Shown in pieces: positions 10,206 to 22,392 of a DNA stretch of 64,000 bases (the first letter of the stretch is position 1; the number at the start of each line of letters is the position of its first letter). The position numbers and the translations under genes are program-made. The notes below the pieces were generated by a model. It was not told the DNA's origin and did not search any database. It saw only the letters and a program-made list of their open reading frames with translations. This stretch comes from Montifringilla adamsi (taxonomy: Eukaryota; Chordata; Aves; Passeriformes; Passeridae): positions 2,419,387-2,483,386 of the forward strand of contig JAGGNK010011225.1 in assembly GCA_017590115.1 (NCBI GenBank), written 5' to 3'.

Positions 10206-13200
10206 CATACAAAGATTTTGGGTTTGGTTTTAATATCCAATGAATAATAGCTATAGCACATAATAGAAAGTGAAAAAACCCAAAAAACTAAAAAACCCCC
10301 ACCATCATTCAGGAGAGAATTGCTTGATCCAAACATCAGAACTGTTGATATTAACTCAACAATATGCAAGGCATTATAACAAAATTTTATGTCAAAAGCA
10401 ACTATAAATATGGATGTTAAAGAAAATGAGGTGAGACATTGAAGGTCTTAGCAAAGATAATCTCACAACTAAAGTTCCTAAATCAGAGAAATACAAGAAA
10501 TATCACCTAATTCTACTAGTTGTAATCTACTTCATTGCATAGCTGGTTTGTGACATGAAAAACTAGTAGAGTTGGAAAAAGACAGCAAGTAATTGCAATA
10601 GATGAGAAGCTACTGATGACAACCAATTACTTTCAGGGAAAATATTGTCATAGAGTGAGATTCTAAGAAAAGTTACCATTCTAAATAAAGGGAGGTATCA
10701 AATGCATTTTTTGCAATGCCCACTTTTAATAAAAAGATGGGAAAGCACAAGTTGTTTTACAAGAGACTGGCATATCACAGCGAAAAAAAATTCCAAAACC
10801 AGGCTTTCTCAATAATTAGTGTAGTAGTAATAATAATGGCATGTAGCTCAGGTTAAAAAATAAATTGAAAAAAAAAAAGGTTTACATGGATCATCTGAAG
10901 GAAAGAAATATCTTTCAAGATAAGAATAAATGAAACATTTTGGACCAATAAAAGGAATGCAGAAACATGATATGTCTACTACCTATAAATATGAGATGGT
11001 CAAGAGTATAAACACCAGTGTTGGAGTGAGCAGAAATTTATAAACATGATCAAGAAAAATTGCTTTCTCACTGCAATTTCAGATGGAAAAGTGAGAGCAA
11101 AAAACCCAACTACTCTGAAACTTAGTTCCCCACATCACAGTGTGCAAGAGGTTTTTGTTACTGAAATATTTCCTAGTCTAATAACATACACTAAAAGGCA
11201 GTAGCCTCGAATCTAAAATTACTTTTGTTACCCAAGAATATAAGGCATGAGAAACTGGAGAGATGGAAAAGCATTTTTTAATTCTGAATTCATTTACCTA
11301 GATTAGTGTTCTGCTTTTCCTTTAAGCTGTGTTCTCTAGAGCAACTAGGACTCTTTGGTAGTGACATCTTTCCTGCTTGCTTAGCTCCAGAACAAATACT
11401 ATTTTCTAAAGATACTATGGTCTTTTCCACTAGTTTGTCAAGGTTAACTCTTGCCTTTTCTCACAGACTGTCTCCTGTCCTGCCCTACCCTGGTGCTGCT
11501 GTGCTCGTGATGGGACAAAGATAAGCTGCAAGCATCGTAGAGTCGCAGTGAAACAGCTCCCCCAAATGGTATCATTTAGCAAGGAGATCCCTAAGGAAAT
11601 GCTATGTAAATTCATTAAAATGCTAAATTATTTGGAAAAAGAGACCTTCATATTATGTATGACTTTTTATTAGCAAGTTTTGGGGTTTTTTTAAAATCTT
11701 ACTGAAAACCCTACTGGCCCTCTATTGAGGTGTTTTGGATATCCAGATGTCTACAGATCGTGTTTCGGTACTGAGGGACATCGATCGTGGCTGACACTAA
11801 GAACTGTAAAGATGTTTGGCTCCTTTTTGGACCTTGAAAGACAGTCAGGATGAAAAGCATTTGTGGCTGAGAAGTGTTCATTCTTTGTTTCTTTGTTAAA
11901 GCAACAAACAGCCGTATAGCAGAGGAAATGCCAGGTAGTACACGGGAGGATCACAGTACAGAAGGGCTTCTGTGATAACCCAGGGATCTTGGTCTTCCAG
12001 TTGTGTGAACATGACAGCAAAATGAAAAAATATCTTGACCTGTTCATGGAATATGCTTTTTCAACCAAAATTTTGTCAGCAACATGAAAGTTGGTTGCTT
12101 TTATTTTTTAAATGTACTTCATTTTTCCCTTCAAGCTCATCACTAAGTCCACACTTCAGAATGCTGATTTCTTAAAGGCCTGATTATTTGTTAAAAAGAA
12201 TGACATACAAGTTCTGGTCAAAATGAAAAAATATAAACAAAAGATAAGAATATCACATGTAATTCCATGTAATTATATTTGCCATGGATTTTCAGTTCAT
12301 AATATTAAAAATCAGACCCCCAAAAGTGTTTTGATGCAGCATACAATTGCAGGTTTTGCCCACCAAATATAATGCAGGTTTCTTTATTATTTTTTTTTTA
12401 ATTTTATTTTTAATAGTCAAACTAGTTTTCTTTTAGGGAGGAACTCCAGGGGCTGATACTTAAGACTACCAAGTGACCTAAGACTCATGATAAAATTCAG
12501 GCAACACTATGCCTTGATTCATTCCTTTTTTGCTGTGTTGAAACAATTACTGGAAACTCACAAGAAAAGTAGGTAAAATACTCCAGTAGAGGAGAAAATA
12601 TAAAGATACAATATAAGATCACTAATTTATTTCTAAAATGAATTTATTTACAAAAATGAAAAAAATGCTGTTATGTTTTGAAGTTTTTAATTATTTATTA
12701 GTAGTCAACAGGTGTCGATTTCTACTTTTAGTTTAGCAATGAAAAGAAGCCAAGCAGAACAATTTGCAATTTCAGTTGCTTCAATAGCTCCTATTTACAA
12801 ATTTGCCAGCAGGTATATATATATATTTTTTTTGAACATCAAAACAGGCCTTATTCACAATTACCCGCTTGGAGATATCTGTAGCTATTTTGTATCAAGT
12901 GGGTAATTTTTGGAAAGCAACAAAGAAAGTCTGAAACACAGATGAAAGGACAGATACAGAAGGTTCTGTGGCTGTGTTAAAATAATAAAGCTGGAGAAAC
13001 TTAAAATACTGAATGACCCTAGCAGAAACACAGCCAGCTTTACCCCTATTTATTATCAGTGGACTTTGAAATTATTTCATGTAGACACCTTGCAGAATCA
13101 GGTCATGGATTCATCAGATTTTTGAATGTCACTGGATGCATTAGACATATTTGATAACATTGCGGTTCACATCCAGCAAATATGCTAGCTATATGAACAG

Positions 13201-16200
13201 CAGCTGAAAAAATTGTCCTTTCTAAAAGACCCTGGAAATACAAACACTGAACAGCAAATATCCACCGTGTGTCATTTCTCTCCAAAGCTGGCAGCACTTT
13301 GCATTTTCAGGGAGGTTATTTTTCCCAGTAGTTCCATCCTGACCAAATGGTGGTGGCAAACAAACAATGAGACAATATCATCAGAAGGAAAGGCTGGCAA
13401 TAATTTTAACTGTTTTGTTCTCTAAGGACTAGAGACCAAATGAGGAAATGACCAAAACCACTGAAAGCCATATTTATCAGTGTCAGTGCTGAACAAAGCA
13501 TTGCCTTGTGTTTCATAACAGATATTATTAACTTGCTGGTAAGGAACAATATTAAATGGAGTACAGGCTGCTCAGCTTTAACACCTTTGTAAATATGCAA
13601 TCTGCTCTCTGTGCATCAGTCATGGACATCCAGCAGTCTTTGCTAACAAGAATCTACTTTCACGATGATGAGAATGATACCTTCAAATAGAAGCACTTAC
13701 AAATAAATACTAAAAGCAAAAGGATGAAAATGTAAACTTTTTAGAATTTATTAAATTATATTCACAAAAAGCCTATACTTTCAAGAAAAGAATTTCAGTA
13801 CAAGGAATTTTGACATGGGCTACTAAGGTAAGCAAAGTTATAAGCAATTACATTTTGTCTTTATCAAGTCATTCCAAGATGCAGTAACTGCAAGCGCATG
13901 ACTAGATTATAACAAAAAATAAAATAATATAGAGAAAACATAATATAAAGAATATTTTTAGCAACTATATGAAAACAAGTGTTTTGAAAATGAGGTCTTC
14001 CTCATAGGTTTTGAATTCTTAAACCTAACCTTGTATTTTGAAAATCTACTTATTATCACAAGGAAAAAAAATAGAATTTGTCCCTCTGTAGTTGGCAATA
14101 TTGAATCAGTATTCTACATAAACAAGTCCTACTTTCCCCGTTCTGTTTCTGGTATATCAGCTGTGTCTAACTAATTCACATATCTCCCCTTCTTCATTTA
14201 TACAGTGTTGTATCACTTTTAACATATAGCATTTCCCAGATAGCATGATTTTCCACACCTTGCTTAAAAATCCATCAAAACTGTGTCACTTAGGGATTGA
14301 TTTTTTTTTTTTTTCAGTGCCAGAGGACTGCAATGTTTAGTGACCTTATCCACTTAAGAAGTCATCTTTAAAATTGCTTTTTCTCCTCTTGGCATGCAGA
14401 GACCTGGCTCATACCCTCTGGCTTGGAACTCAAGGTTGTGCAACCATGTAAACTGGTTTTAGCTATCAGAAGCAGCAACTGCAGAGTTACAGAAAAACAG
14501 TAATAGCTTGAAAGAATCATAATCCCTAGGCCAAGGCTTTCTAGCCTCACAGCACAAGGCATACAAGAACCAGTGGAAGGCAGGTCCTAGACATACCTGC
14601 CAGCACTTTGTAGATACCAGCTGGCCAGGCAGCTGGACTGGGATTTCCACCTTTTCACTGCTGCCCTCCAAGGTGCTATTTCTAGACCCCAACCTACTCC
14701 CCAAACCCCAAGCTGATCCACTGGTTACTGAGGCCATGGTGAGTTTGATTACAATAGTTGCTTTATTTTAAGTTCTGTTGTGGGAGAGAAACCCAAGGAA
14801 AGTGTATTAGAGAACAAAGCCCATCATCTTGCTCACTGAGTAGGAAAAATTCATAGTTCCTGAAAGAGAAAAGTTTCATACTGATAAATTGGTAGGAGTT
14901 CATAAGGAATCAAAGGAAATGACTGAAGAAAATAATCTGCGTTTTAAAGCATGTCAATACAAGCTTGGCCAGTTTCATTATATGAATTTTCTTTTCTTTC
15001 ACATCTCCACATCTAAGATATTTGTATTTATTAATAATGCTCCTCTTCTGTTTATGGATTATAATTGACTATCTCATTTTTTTAACAAGTAGTACCCAAG
15101 ATATTATATATTGTTCATAGAGATCTTGATATTTGAATCAGTTTTTAGTTTTTTAAGTAACTGAACTCAATTTATCCACTTTAGGGAAAGTTTCCAGCAA
15201 CTGCTTCCCATAGGAAAGACCCGTCACTAACAACAAATCTCATAATACCTCTTCCTCCTCGTAACAGAGAGAGCTAGTCAGGAGCAATGGAGAGCAGATA
15301 TACCCAACACTCAATTAAGAGCTTTTTATTTTAAAAGGCAGTAAAAAATACAGTGTCACAGTTGAATTTTTGAATGCTATTTTTTTTTTATTGTTGCAAA
15401 CACAGTAAAATGCTATACAGCCCAAACCTGTTACCCATGAGTATAATGTAAGGAGAAGAAATTTTTCTGTGTTAGGTGATTTCATTTGAATCATGGGCCT
15501 GATGATAAATCTCTTCTCATTTGAAAATATGAAAAAGGAAATGAACAATGTAATGGGTTACCCAAGATGTCTTTAATTTTACTTGAAAGCTCAGTGTTTT
15601 GAGGATCATATGTTTTGTGTGTTCATCCAAATGTTTTTTACAATTTGTTCATTTTGCATACAAAGAGAAATTGAAGATTTAGTTTACATTAATATCCACC
15701 TGTGTATTTCACTATTTCCACAAAAGAAAAGGCTACTGAAGATATGATAACTGTGAAACTGTTTAGAAAGCACTACTGGTTGTGCTTTGAAATTCTATTC
15801 ATGAGCTCTCAAACTTTAAATTTGCTCTGCAATATGAATGCACACAAAAATGACAATTTGACAAATGTCAGCACAACATAACTTGATAACCCTGTTTAAG
15901 TTCTGTGGCATGCAATGACATAAAAGATGCCATCTCATCATCTTAATTTCTTTATTTTTTCTCTTCTAGGTTGATGCAAATTGTTTTTTTTTTTTAGTTT
16001 GTAAAGTATGAAAGTCTGTCTTAGATGATGTACCACTCCCAGTCTTGACTTCTTAAACTATGGTCATTGTTTTGGATGCCCGTTTCAAAGAATATTTAAG
16101 GAAGCTAGCAATTTAAATTGTAGTTGATGTGAAATTTCATAGTGAAGTTTCTTTGAAGACTAAAATCTCCCCTTTTATTCTGGTTTTCTAAGAGACGGTA

Positions 16201-18204
16201 TGAACCCTGCTTTAGGGCTCAGATTGAAGCTCTTAGGGATATAGGATGGTCCTTGCTAGATTTGTAGCAGTTTCTGGTAGAGACAGTGAATGTCTGTTAT
16301 TCCCATGGAAGTCATAGCTAGAAGGGATGTCTGTCATCTGCATCAGGACCTTGCTCAAGTTATCAGATGTTGAGAGTTAGGTGAGATAACACAAAGAAAT
16401 GAAATAATGATGAAGTAGTGAACTTACCAATTATTGTCAGCACCCATGGCAGTTCTGTTAGTAATAAAATCAAATAGGAGTAGCAGGGGAAACTCACACT
16501 TTCACAGTTGAAAATATTTGGTGTCTGGTAACTCCTGAGAGATAAAGCATCTCCATCAACAATCAGGATGGAAACTTTAAAAGCAAAGCAATATACTATT
16601 TCAATACCTTACCACATGGGAATGTCATCATACCCTTTTGCAAAATGTAACTTTTTCCAGTTACTGTGAGTTGTAGCTGTTTAGACACCAGATGTCCAGT
16701 CAGAGAGGTTAATTAAAACTTTTTCTGTCTCTGGAACCTCAGTAACTTGTTTTTCAGTAACAGATGCAAGGCAAAAATAATACATATTAGGCTATTGCAC
16801 TGTTAAATTGGTATAGAATGTTAGACTGGGAAGTTCAGTATTTCTATCAGAGCACTCAAAGCTAGCCAAATTTCTGTCTTCATTTCCCTACCTCCAGCCT
16901 AAGCGTTTGACACTGTACAGAAAACACATGGAGATCAAAATTTCGATGTTGAATTCCTGATTTCTTACTGCTGGAACAATTCTTGAAGATTTCAAGTTCA
17001 TGGAGGGTATTTTAGGAAGAATGATGGCAACTATGGGGACAAATTCATGCAGTTACTCATACTCATGACTGTAATGGCCTAGGAAAAAAAAATCCCATGG
17101 TACCAGAAATGTAGTCCACTCACATGCAGACCTCCACATCTGTTAGTGAATTTCATCTTGCAGATCTAAAACCTTACTAAAACCCTGAGAAAATGAGGTC
17201 TGAATCTACCCTGAAACCCACTAAAATAATTCTATTATACAAGGTTCTCGTTCATATTACTGTGTAAATAAGTCATGCAGGTCTTGGTGGATAATTATTT
17301 ACTTATACCATCCATGAAACAAAATCATTGGGCATTCATAGCATTCAATACAGCAGTGCATATCAACAAATCTGGGCTACATTGAATTCAATGGTGTTGA
17401 CCAAAAGGTCAAACTTTCCTTCATGTTTTTACACACTCTGCTTCTAACCAGGCTTAACAAGAACACACCTTGAATAGGACACTAGGTCTGTTTTAGAAGT
17501 TAAATACTTCAGTCCATTTCAAACTTGGGTAATGCCTCTCTTGAGATAAAAAAAAAAAAAAAAGACAACCAGTCTTTACCAGTCAAATTGTCCATTTCTT
17601 CAATTGTCCATTTAATTAGTAGCAGAAAATTACAGCTTTTAATTTCAGTTTCTCAGAAAACAAAGAAACAAACAAAATCAACAGGAGCTGTTACAAGATT
17701 AGTCTTTGAAAAAATCAGAAAAGTTGTAAAAAAGTATACAAAGAAATTCTATTTCTCTTGCAGCAACTTGTGTTTCAGGGTGATCAATCCCTTTGTAGGG
17801 ACTAGATATACATTTTGCACATATTTTTAATTAATGTAGAAGAATGCAATTTGTCCTCACTTGTAGATTAATTAGATGTGTTACATTCAGGTGTTTTTGG
17901 ATTAGTTACCTGAATTATGTTAAATATTCTCCTTCTGCAGAATTGAATCTTCTAATATTCTACTATATAGTTAATGCTTCCATAATACATTGCTCTGTGT
18001 TTAAAATGAAGAAAAGCGAAACTACATAGGACGCAGTTAAAACTATTTTTCTTTTTAACTTGATACTTAAATTAATTCATAAATTGCTTTAGGCATTTCA
18101 TGAATTTAAATATCAATTTATGATACCTGTTTTTTTAAGGATGATTCATAGGAAAACCAGAAGATAATCAAATCTTTAAAATTTCTTAGTAACTAGATTA
18201 TTAT

Positions 18205-18206
<2 letters not shown>
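10206..18206. other. Gene-free AT-rich sequence
   Basis: About 8 kb with no gene, RNA gene or repeat family that I can recognise. The longest frames (11751-12068 on -, 105 codons; 14459-14737 on -, 92 codons; 17525-17830 on +, 101 codons) lack recognisable domains. The last begins in a poly-A run at 17549-17564. Slightly GC-richer patches at about 11740-12070 and 14500-14740 could be old unrecognised repeats or unique sequence. A (TA)n run lies at 12814-12827. Confidence 0.5.
12814..12835 (+). repeat. (TA)n followed by T-run
   Basis: Seven TA units grade directly into a run of eight or more T. Seen directly. Confidence 0.75.
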
Positions 18207-18245
<39 letters not shown>

Positions 18246-18273
18246 TTATTTTTTTTTTTTTTTTTTTTTTTTT
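18207..18273 (+). repeat. Double poly-T tract
   Basis: A run of 33 T (18207-18239) is separated by about nine A-rich bases (AAAAAATTA) from a second run of 25 T (18249-18273). The first T-run followed by A6 could fold back as a hairpin. On the - strand this reads as two long A tracts. Length may be affected by sequencing or assembly error in homopolymers. Confidence 0.85.
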
Positions 18274-19287
18274 GATACTTAGAAATATTACCATATATTC
18301 ACAATCTTTGTCCTCTAAATTACCAAGTACTGGAAAGTCATCAAAATTGTGTACAATATGTTACTTCAGGCAAAGCGGATATATTATTTATTATTCACTC
18401 TAACAGCCCCAGGCTGTGGTTTGACATTTCAAAATATTTAGCCATGGTAATGACATGGGATATTCCTATTCATTCCTCCACTGAGACTGATCTAAAAATA
18501 AATTAATCCATTCAACATACAAACTTTCCCTAGTGACCAAAATTTTTACAACCATAGTCTTCTTCTTTAACAAATCTTTAATAAGTGAGGAAATAAATAA
18601 GAAACCACAGCTGCAGGCTGTGCCAGCACACAGGGCATGTCCTACTGCAGAATGGGCTGCTTTTCATAGGTGTGCTGTGCATAAACACAGAAACACATTT
18701 TCATAGGTGTGCTGTGCATAAACATACAAATGCATTAGAGGACATATACATGGCCCACATGAGACAACAGGTACATGTACAGAAAGGTGGAAGAGGAGAA
18801 AGAAAGGGAGGGGCAGCATCAGACATTTTCATGATCATATATTTTTGAGTTTTTTCATCATGATGAGTGAAATGGGATTTCTGGAGAAAAAAAATATATT
18901 TTTTACAGATGTCTAAGGTGAAAATAGCAGGTTGGAGGTGTATTTTTCAGTGGTAGAGGGTGGAATAATGGGAAACAGATCATCAAAGCAATGGAAGTTG
19001 AGTTCATGTTTGTGAGCAAGATTCCCCTGAGATTTGCAGCAGAGGGAGAGCAGACCATGTACAAAGCCATTTGGAAATGTCAAAAGGATCAGAAGAAACC
19101 TGCAACTTGGCAGGAACTGCAAGTTACTGCATACTAAAAATACAAAAATTACATTCTGAAGGACAAGCAAGAGAGGATCCCAAAGACTGAGCAACTGAGA
19201 AAATTCAGCTCACTGCTTGTCAGTTATTGGATTGAATACTGAACCTGGACCCCAGCTAAAAAGAATCATTCATCTCCATGGCTAATT
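18274..19287. other. Gene-free sequence
   Basis: No gene seen. The frame at 18913-19194 (-, 93 codons, leucine-rich) has no family that I recognise. A 37-bp tandem duplication is annotated separately. About 18890-19287 runs directly into a 23-A tract, as a processed transcript copy might, but I recognise no source gene and found no target duplication. Confidence 0.5.
18661..18734 (+). repeat. 37-bp tandem duplication
   Basis: The block beginning TTTTCATAGGTGTGCTGTGC at 18661 recurs at 18698. The first 27 or so bases are identical ('...gcataaaca') and the end of each copy diverges slightly. Two adjacent copies suggest a fairly recent tandem duplication. Confidence 0.85.
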
Positions 19288-19310
19288 AAAAAAAAAAAAA
19301 AAAAAAAAAA
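19288..19310 (+). repeat. Poly-A tract, 23 A
   Basis: An uninterrupted A-run follows CATGGCTAATT. Seen directly. Confidence 0.9.
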
Positions 19311-19762
19311 GACTTCCAGTTTGTAACTAAGGCAATTTTATTCAGGAGCTAAAATTAGATTCCTATTATTGTTTTTCCAGAATCAGATATTGCCACTTTA
19401 CATTCTGTTGTTATTTTCAAGTTTTGAAATTACATAGGTGATCAGCTAATTAACTGCAGAGATAACAGGCAGTTAGCAAATCCAGTGCACTATATTTACA
19501 CAGCAGATTTAACATCAAATTCATGGTGAGAGCAATTCATGCGTCACTCACGCACCACTAAGTTCCTTTGCATTTATATAGCAGTTGGTTCACTGCTCAC
19601 ACTGTGTCCAGGGCTTCCCTGACTATCAGGAGGTCACTGTCTCTCAGATTAATGCTCCATTTCCCAGGGTTGTCTTTCTGTAAATACACCCTTGGTATTT
19701 AAAAGATATCTGTAAACTCTCTTCATGCTGGTGTCTATCTATGACTTTGAAACAATGTCTTA

Positions 19763-19791
19763 GAATAATATGGTTGGGAATAATATGGTTG
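19763..19791 (+). repeat. 14-bp direct repeat, 15-bp period
   Basis: GAATAATATGGTTG occurs at 19763-19776 and 19778-19791, with one base between. A simple tandem slippage product. Confidence 0.8.
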
Positions 19792-20263
19792 AGACAAATT
19801 CCTACCTCCTGAACTGCACTGTGCATGTTTTTAGAATAGCCTTCTGTCCTCATATTTTTGGTCCTCTTGGATCTGGCACAATGCTCAGATACCACAGCTA
19901 ACGGCATTGTTCAAGCATCTATGCCAGGTTTTGTTTGGGTTTATTTTAAGTCTTGGAGCACTAAGGTGATAAAACAGTTTACTTTTCCATTTAAGTCCTA
20001 ATACTTGCAATACCTGTGCATAAAAAAACAGTTTTGAAAAATATATAAATAGGAAAAAATCACCAGTGAAACTACTCAAACTGAATTTTACCTTGGCTTA
20101 TTTACTTTTAAGTGCAAAAATCAGAATATTGGAATGGTTATAAAAAATATTTCAATAATTTCATGTTATTATTATTTTATAACTGAATTTAAAGCAGGTA
20201 TAGAGGGGATATTTGGGTTTTAATTTTGTTTCCAGAATCTCAGGCACTGTATTTTATAATAGC

Positions 20264-20315
20264 ATTTTATGCTGCATTAACAGAGTTTTATGCTGTATTA
20301 ACACCATTTTATAGC
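20264..20315 (+). repeat. Short imperfect tandem repeat (TTTTATGCTGYATTAACA)
   Basis: The unit appears twice, with a third partial 'ttttatagca' at the right. The period is about 25 bases. Seen directly. Confidence 0.65.
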
Positions 20316-21395
20316 ATAATGGAAAACAAATGGGTACAAAAGACAGGTAAAATGGAAAATAAACTGTAAAATCTTTTTTTGCTAGTTCCTGTGCTGTACA
20401 CTGATAACATGACCAACAAAACAACAATGGCTTTTCAACTAACCTCTACTTCAACTTAATTTTGAAATGAGCGTTTACTGAATCATATATTTTCATATAA
20501 TGGTGAAGAGACAGACTGGGATCCCTATTTTGGAGCTGAAAGTTTTCCAGCATGAGAACTTAAGCTTCATAAATTTAATTTGGCTTGATTCTCTGTACCA
20601 AGTATGATATCTTATAAAAGGCAACTATCAAAGGTTCAAGAAAGTGAAAGAAAAGAAGAGGTAAGAATTTGCAGATAGCAAAGGTTTACAGAAAAAAAGG
20701 AAAATATTACTCTTCAGCAATTAATCAGGCTTCCTGTTATGCTTTCTGATTTTATTGACCTTTTCCTCAAAATGAGTGCATTCTCAGCTGGAATCTTGTA
20801 CAGCTTTAGACATTTTTTTCAAGAAATGTTCAGTGGAAAACTGTAAGAGTACTCAAAGACTAGAAAAAAATACAGGCAAAATGGAAGATATCAACATATT
20901 TGGACTGTTTCAGCTTGGAAAGACACAGAGAAAAGCAAATTCAAGTCTTAAAATGCTAGACATAAGAATAGCAGTGAAATGAAATCATCTGGTATCTAGG
21001 TACATAGTAAATAGGGCAAAAATAAAAAGCTAATAATGCAGAAACAAAATTTAAATCTGAAATAAAAAAAACCCTACTAATTGAAAAATCTGTAAGAAAT
21101 TGAATAGTTTGAAAGCATCATTAACTTCATCCTAGGATCTTTAAGAAGTTCATGAAACATGCTGGGAATAAGTGTAGCTGCAGTTTGCTATGATTAATTT
21201 GATTTTGCTTCCAGTGGAGAATAAACTTGGAGAACTTGGGGTTGAACTTTGAACATTTTTCTCCTGCTTGGTTACCCTCCAATTAAACCAGTTCCCTGAT
21301 TCATCTTACTGCGCAACCATTCAAATCCTCTTGTCCTCCAAAAGGCTGGGGTAGCTCAGAGACAGAAACTGGCTTCTGGAAGCAGGGAATTAAAA

Positions 21396-21490
21396 TAGAT
21401 AAGCTTAGAAGGGACCACAGTGGTCATCTAGTCCAACATCCCTGTTCAAGAAGGGTCATCCTAGAACACATTGCACAGGATTGCTGTGTG
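21396..21490 (-). mobile_element. CR1 LINE 3' region fragment
   Basis: 'Gaagggaccacagtggtcat', 'ctagtccaac' and 'gttcaagaagggtcatcctagaac' match, in order, the reverse complement of CR1 3' ends of the kind carrying 'ctgctcaaagcagggccagctagagc'. The element is on the - strand. The tail repeat itself is worn. Confidence 0.7.
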
Positions 21491-22126
21491 GAATTGTTTC
21501 CTTTGGCAGATCTGCTTGGCATATGCAAATGGAAGATATTTATAGAATCATTACCTTCTTCTCATATTATACTGTGGTCTATTTGGAAAGACATTTTTTG
21601 TTGACAACAGAAATGAGAAGGTTCTGAACTATTTTTGAAATTCCTAGGTACAGTAACAAGTTGAATAAGAAAATAAAAAGATGCACTAAAGTGATTGAAC
21701 CTCTACACATCCTGGGGACATGCGAGAACTCTAAATTTCACAAACTCAGGAAATTTTACTGGCTTCAAAGAATAAACAATACAAAAGCCATTTGTCAGAT
21801 TTCTAGGAAGGTTATTAGGTAAAAAGACCAGAAGAACTTAATTCCACTTATTTATTATGATGAAAAGAGCAGGAATCTTCCATCAAAGAAAATCCTACAT
21901 AATAAGGTAATTTTTATATTTCAGAGGTACTGTAGTCCAGTAGCACTGATTGCCAATATCTAGAAATCAGGAACAAACCATAAGATAAATATCTTAAAAC
22001 AATCCCCCAAAAAATTGTGGGTGATGGAGCAGCAATTTGTATGGCAGTAAAAAAATCACTAGAACTTAAAAAATCACTAAATTTAAACTTAGATGCTATC
22101 CATGTGCAGTAATTAAATAATTAGAT
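21491..22126. other. Gene-free AT-rich spacer
   Basis: Nothing recognised. This forms the left flank of the telomeric repeat block and is ordinary AT-rich sequence up to 'aaataattagatt'. Confidence 0.55.
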
Positions 22127-22392
22127 TCTAACCCTAACTCTAACTCTAGCTCTGACAAGAACTCTAACCCCAACACTAAACCCTAAACCTAACCCTAACC
22201 CTAACCCTAAACCTTAACCCTAACCCGAAACCTAAAGTATAACCCTAACCCTAAACCTAAAGCATAACCCTAACCCTAAACCTAAAGCATTACTCTAACC
22301 CTAACCCTGAAAGAGGCCTAACCCTAACCCTAAACCCAAACACAAACCATAACACTAACCCTACCCTGAACCCTAAATCATAACCCTAACCA
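22127..22392 (-). repeat. Interstitial telomeric repeat (TTAGGG)n, degenerate
   Basis: About 265 bp made of CCCTAA-type units on the + strand, so TTAGGG reads on the - strand. Many units are exact (runs of CTAACCCTAACCC). Others carry single changes such as CTCTAA, CCCTAAA, ACCTAAA and CCCGAA. Both ends are the most degenerate and the middle is best preserved. Positions 22215-22289 form three consecutive 25-bp units ending in AAAGTA or AAAGCA, so the block has internal higher-order structure. The block sits abruptly in AT-rich DNA and no subtelomeric gene is visible. An internal telomere-derived insertion or an ancient chromosome fusion point could both give this. The short length favours insertion during break repair. 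Confidence 0.92.
22215..22314 (-). repeat. 25-bp higher-order unit inside telomeric block
   Basis: Units at 22215-22239, 22240-22264 and 22265-22289 are each 25 bases: two CCCTAA-like motifs, then an (A)CCTAAA motif, then a G(T/C)A spacer. Units two and three are identical. Unit one differs at two positions (one G for T/A within the motif, and T for C in the spacer). A fourth, degenerate unit can be aligned at 22290-22314, ending GAAAGA. This means a mutated telomeric segment was itself tandemly duplicated. Confidence 0.8.

Larger units (their letters stand above)
19311..21395. other. Gene-free AT-rich sequence with small duplications
   Basis: No gene seen. Two minor local duplications are visible: GAATAATATGGTTG at 19763 and 19778, and a TTTTATGCTG(C/T)ATTAACA pair at about 20265-20302. 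Frames at 19644-20079 (-) and 20776-20982 (+) have no recognisable content. Confidence 0.5.

Noticed and set aside
18890..19310. Possible processed pseudogene ending in a 23-A tail
   Set aside because: No source gene recognised, no polyadenylation signal upstream of the tail, and no target-site duplication around the candidate.
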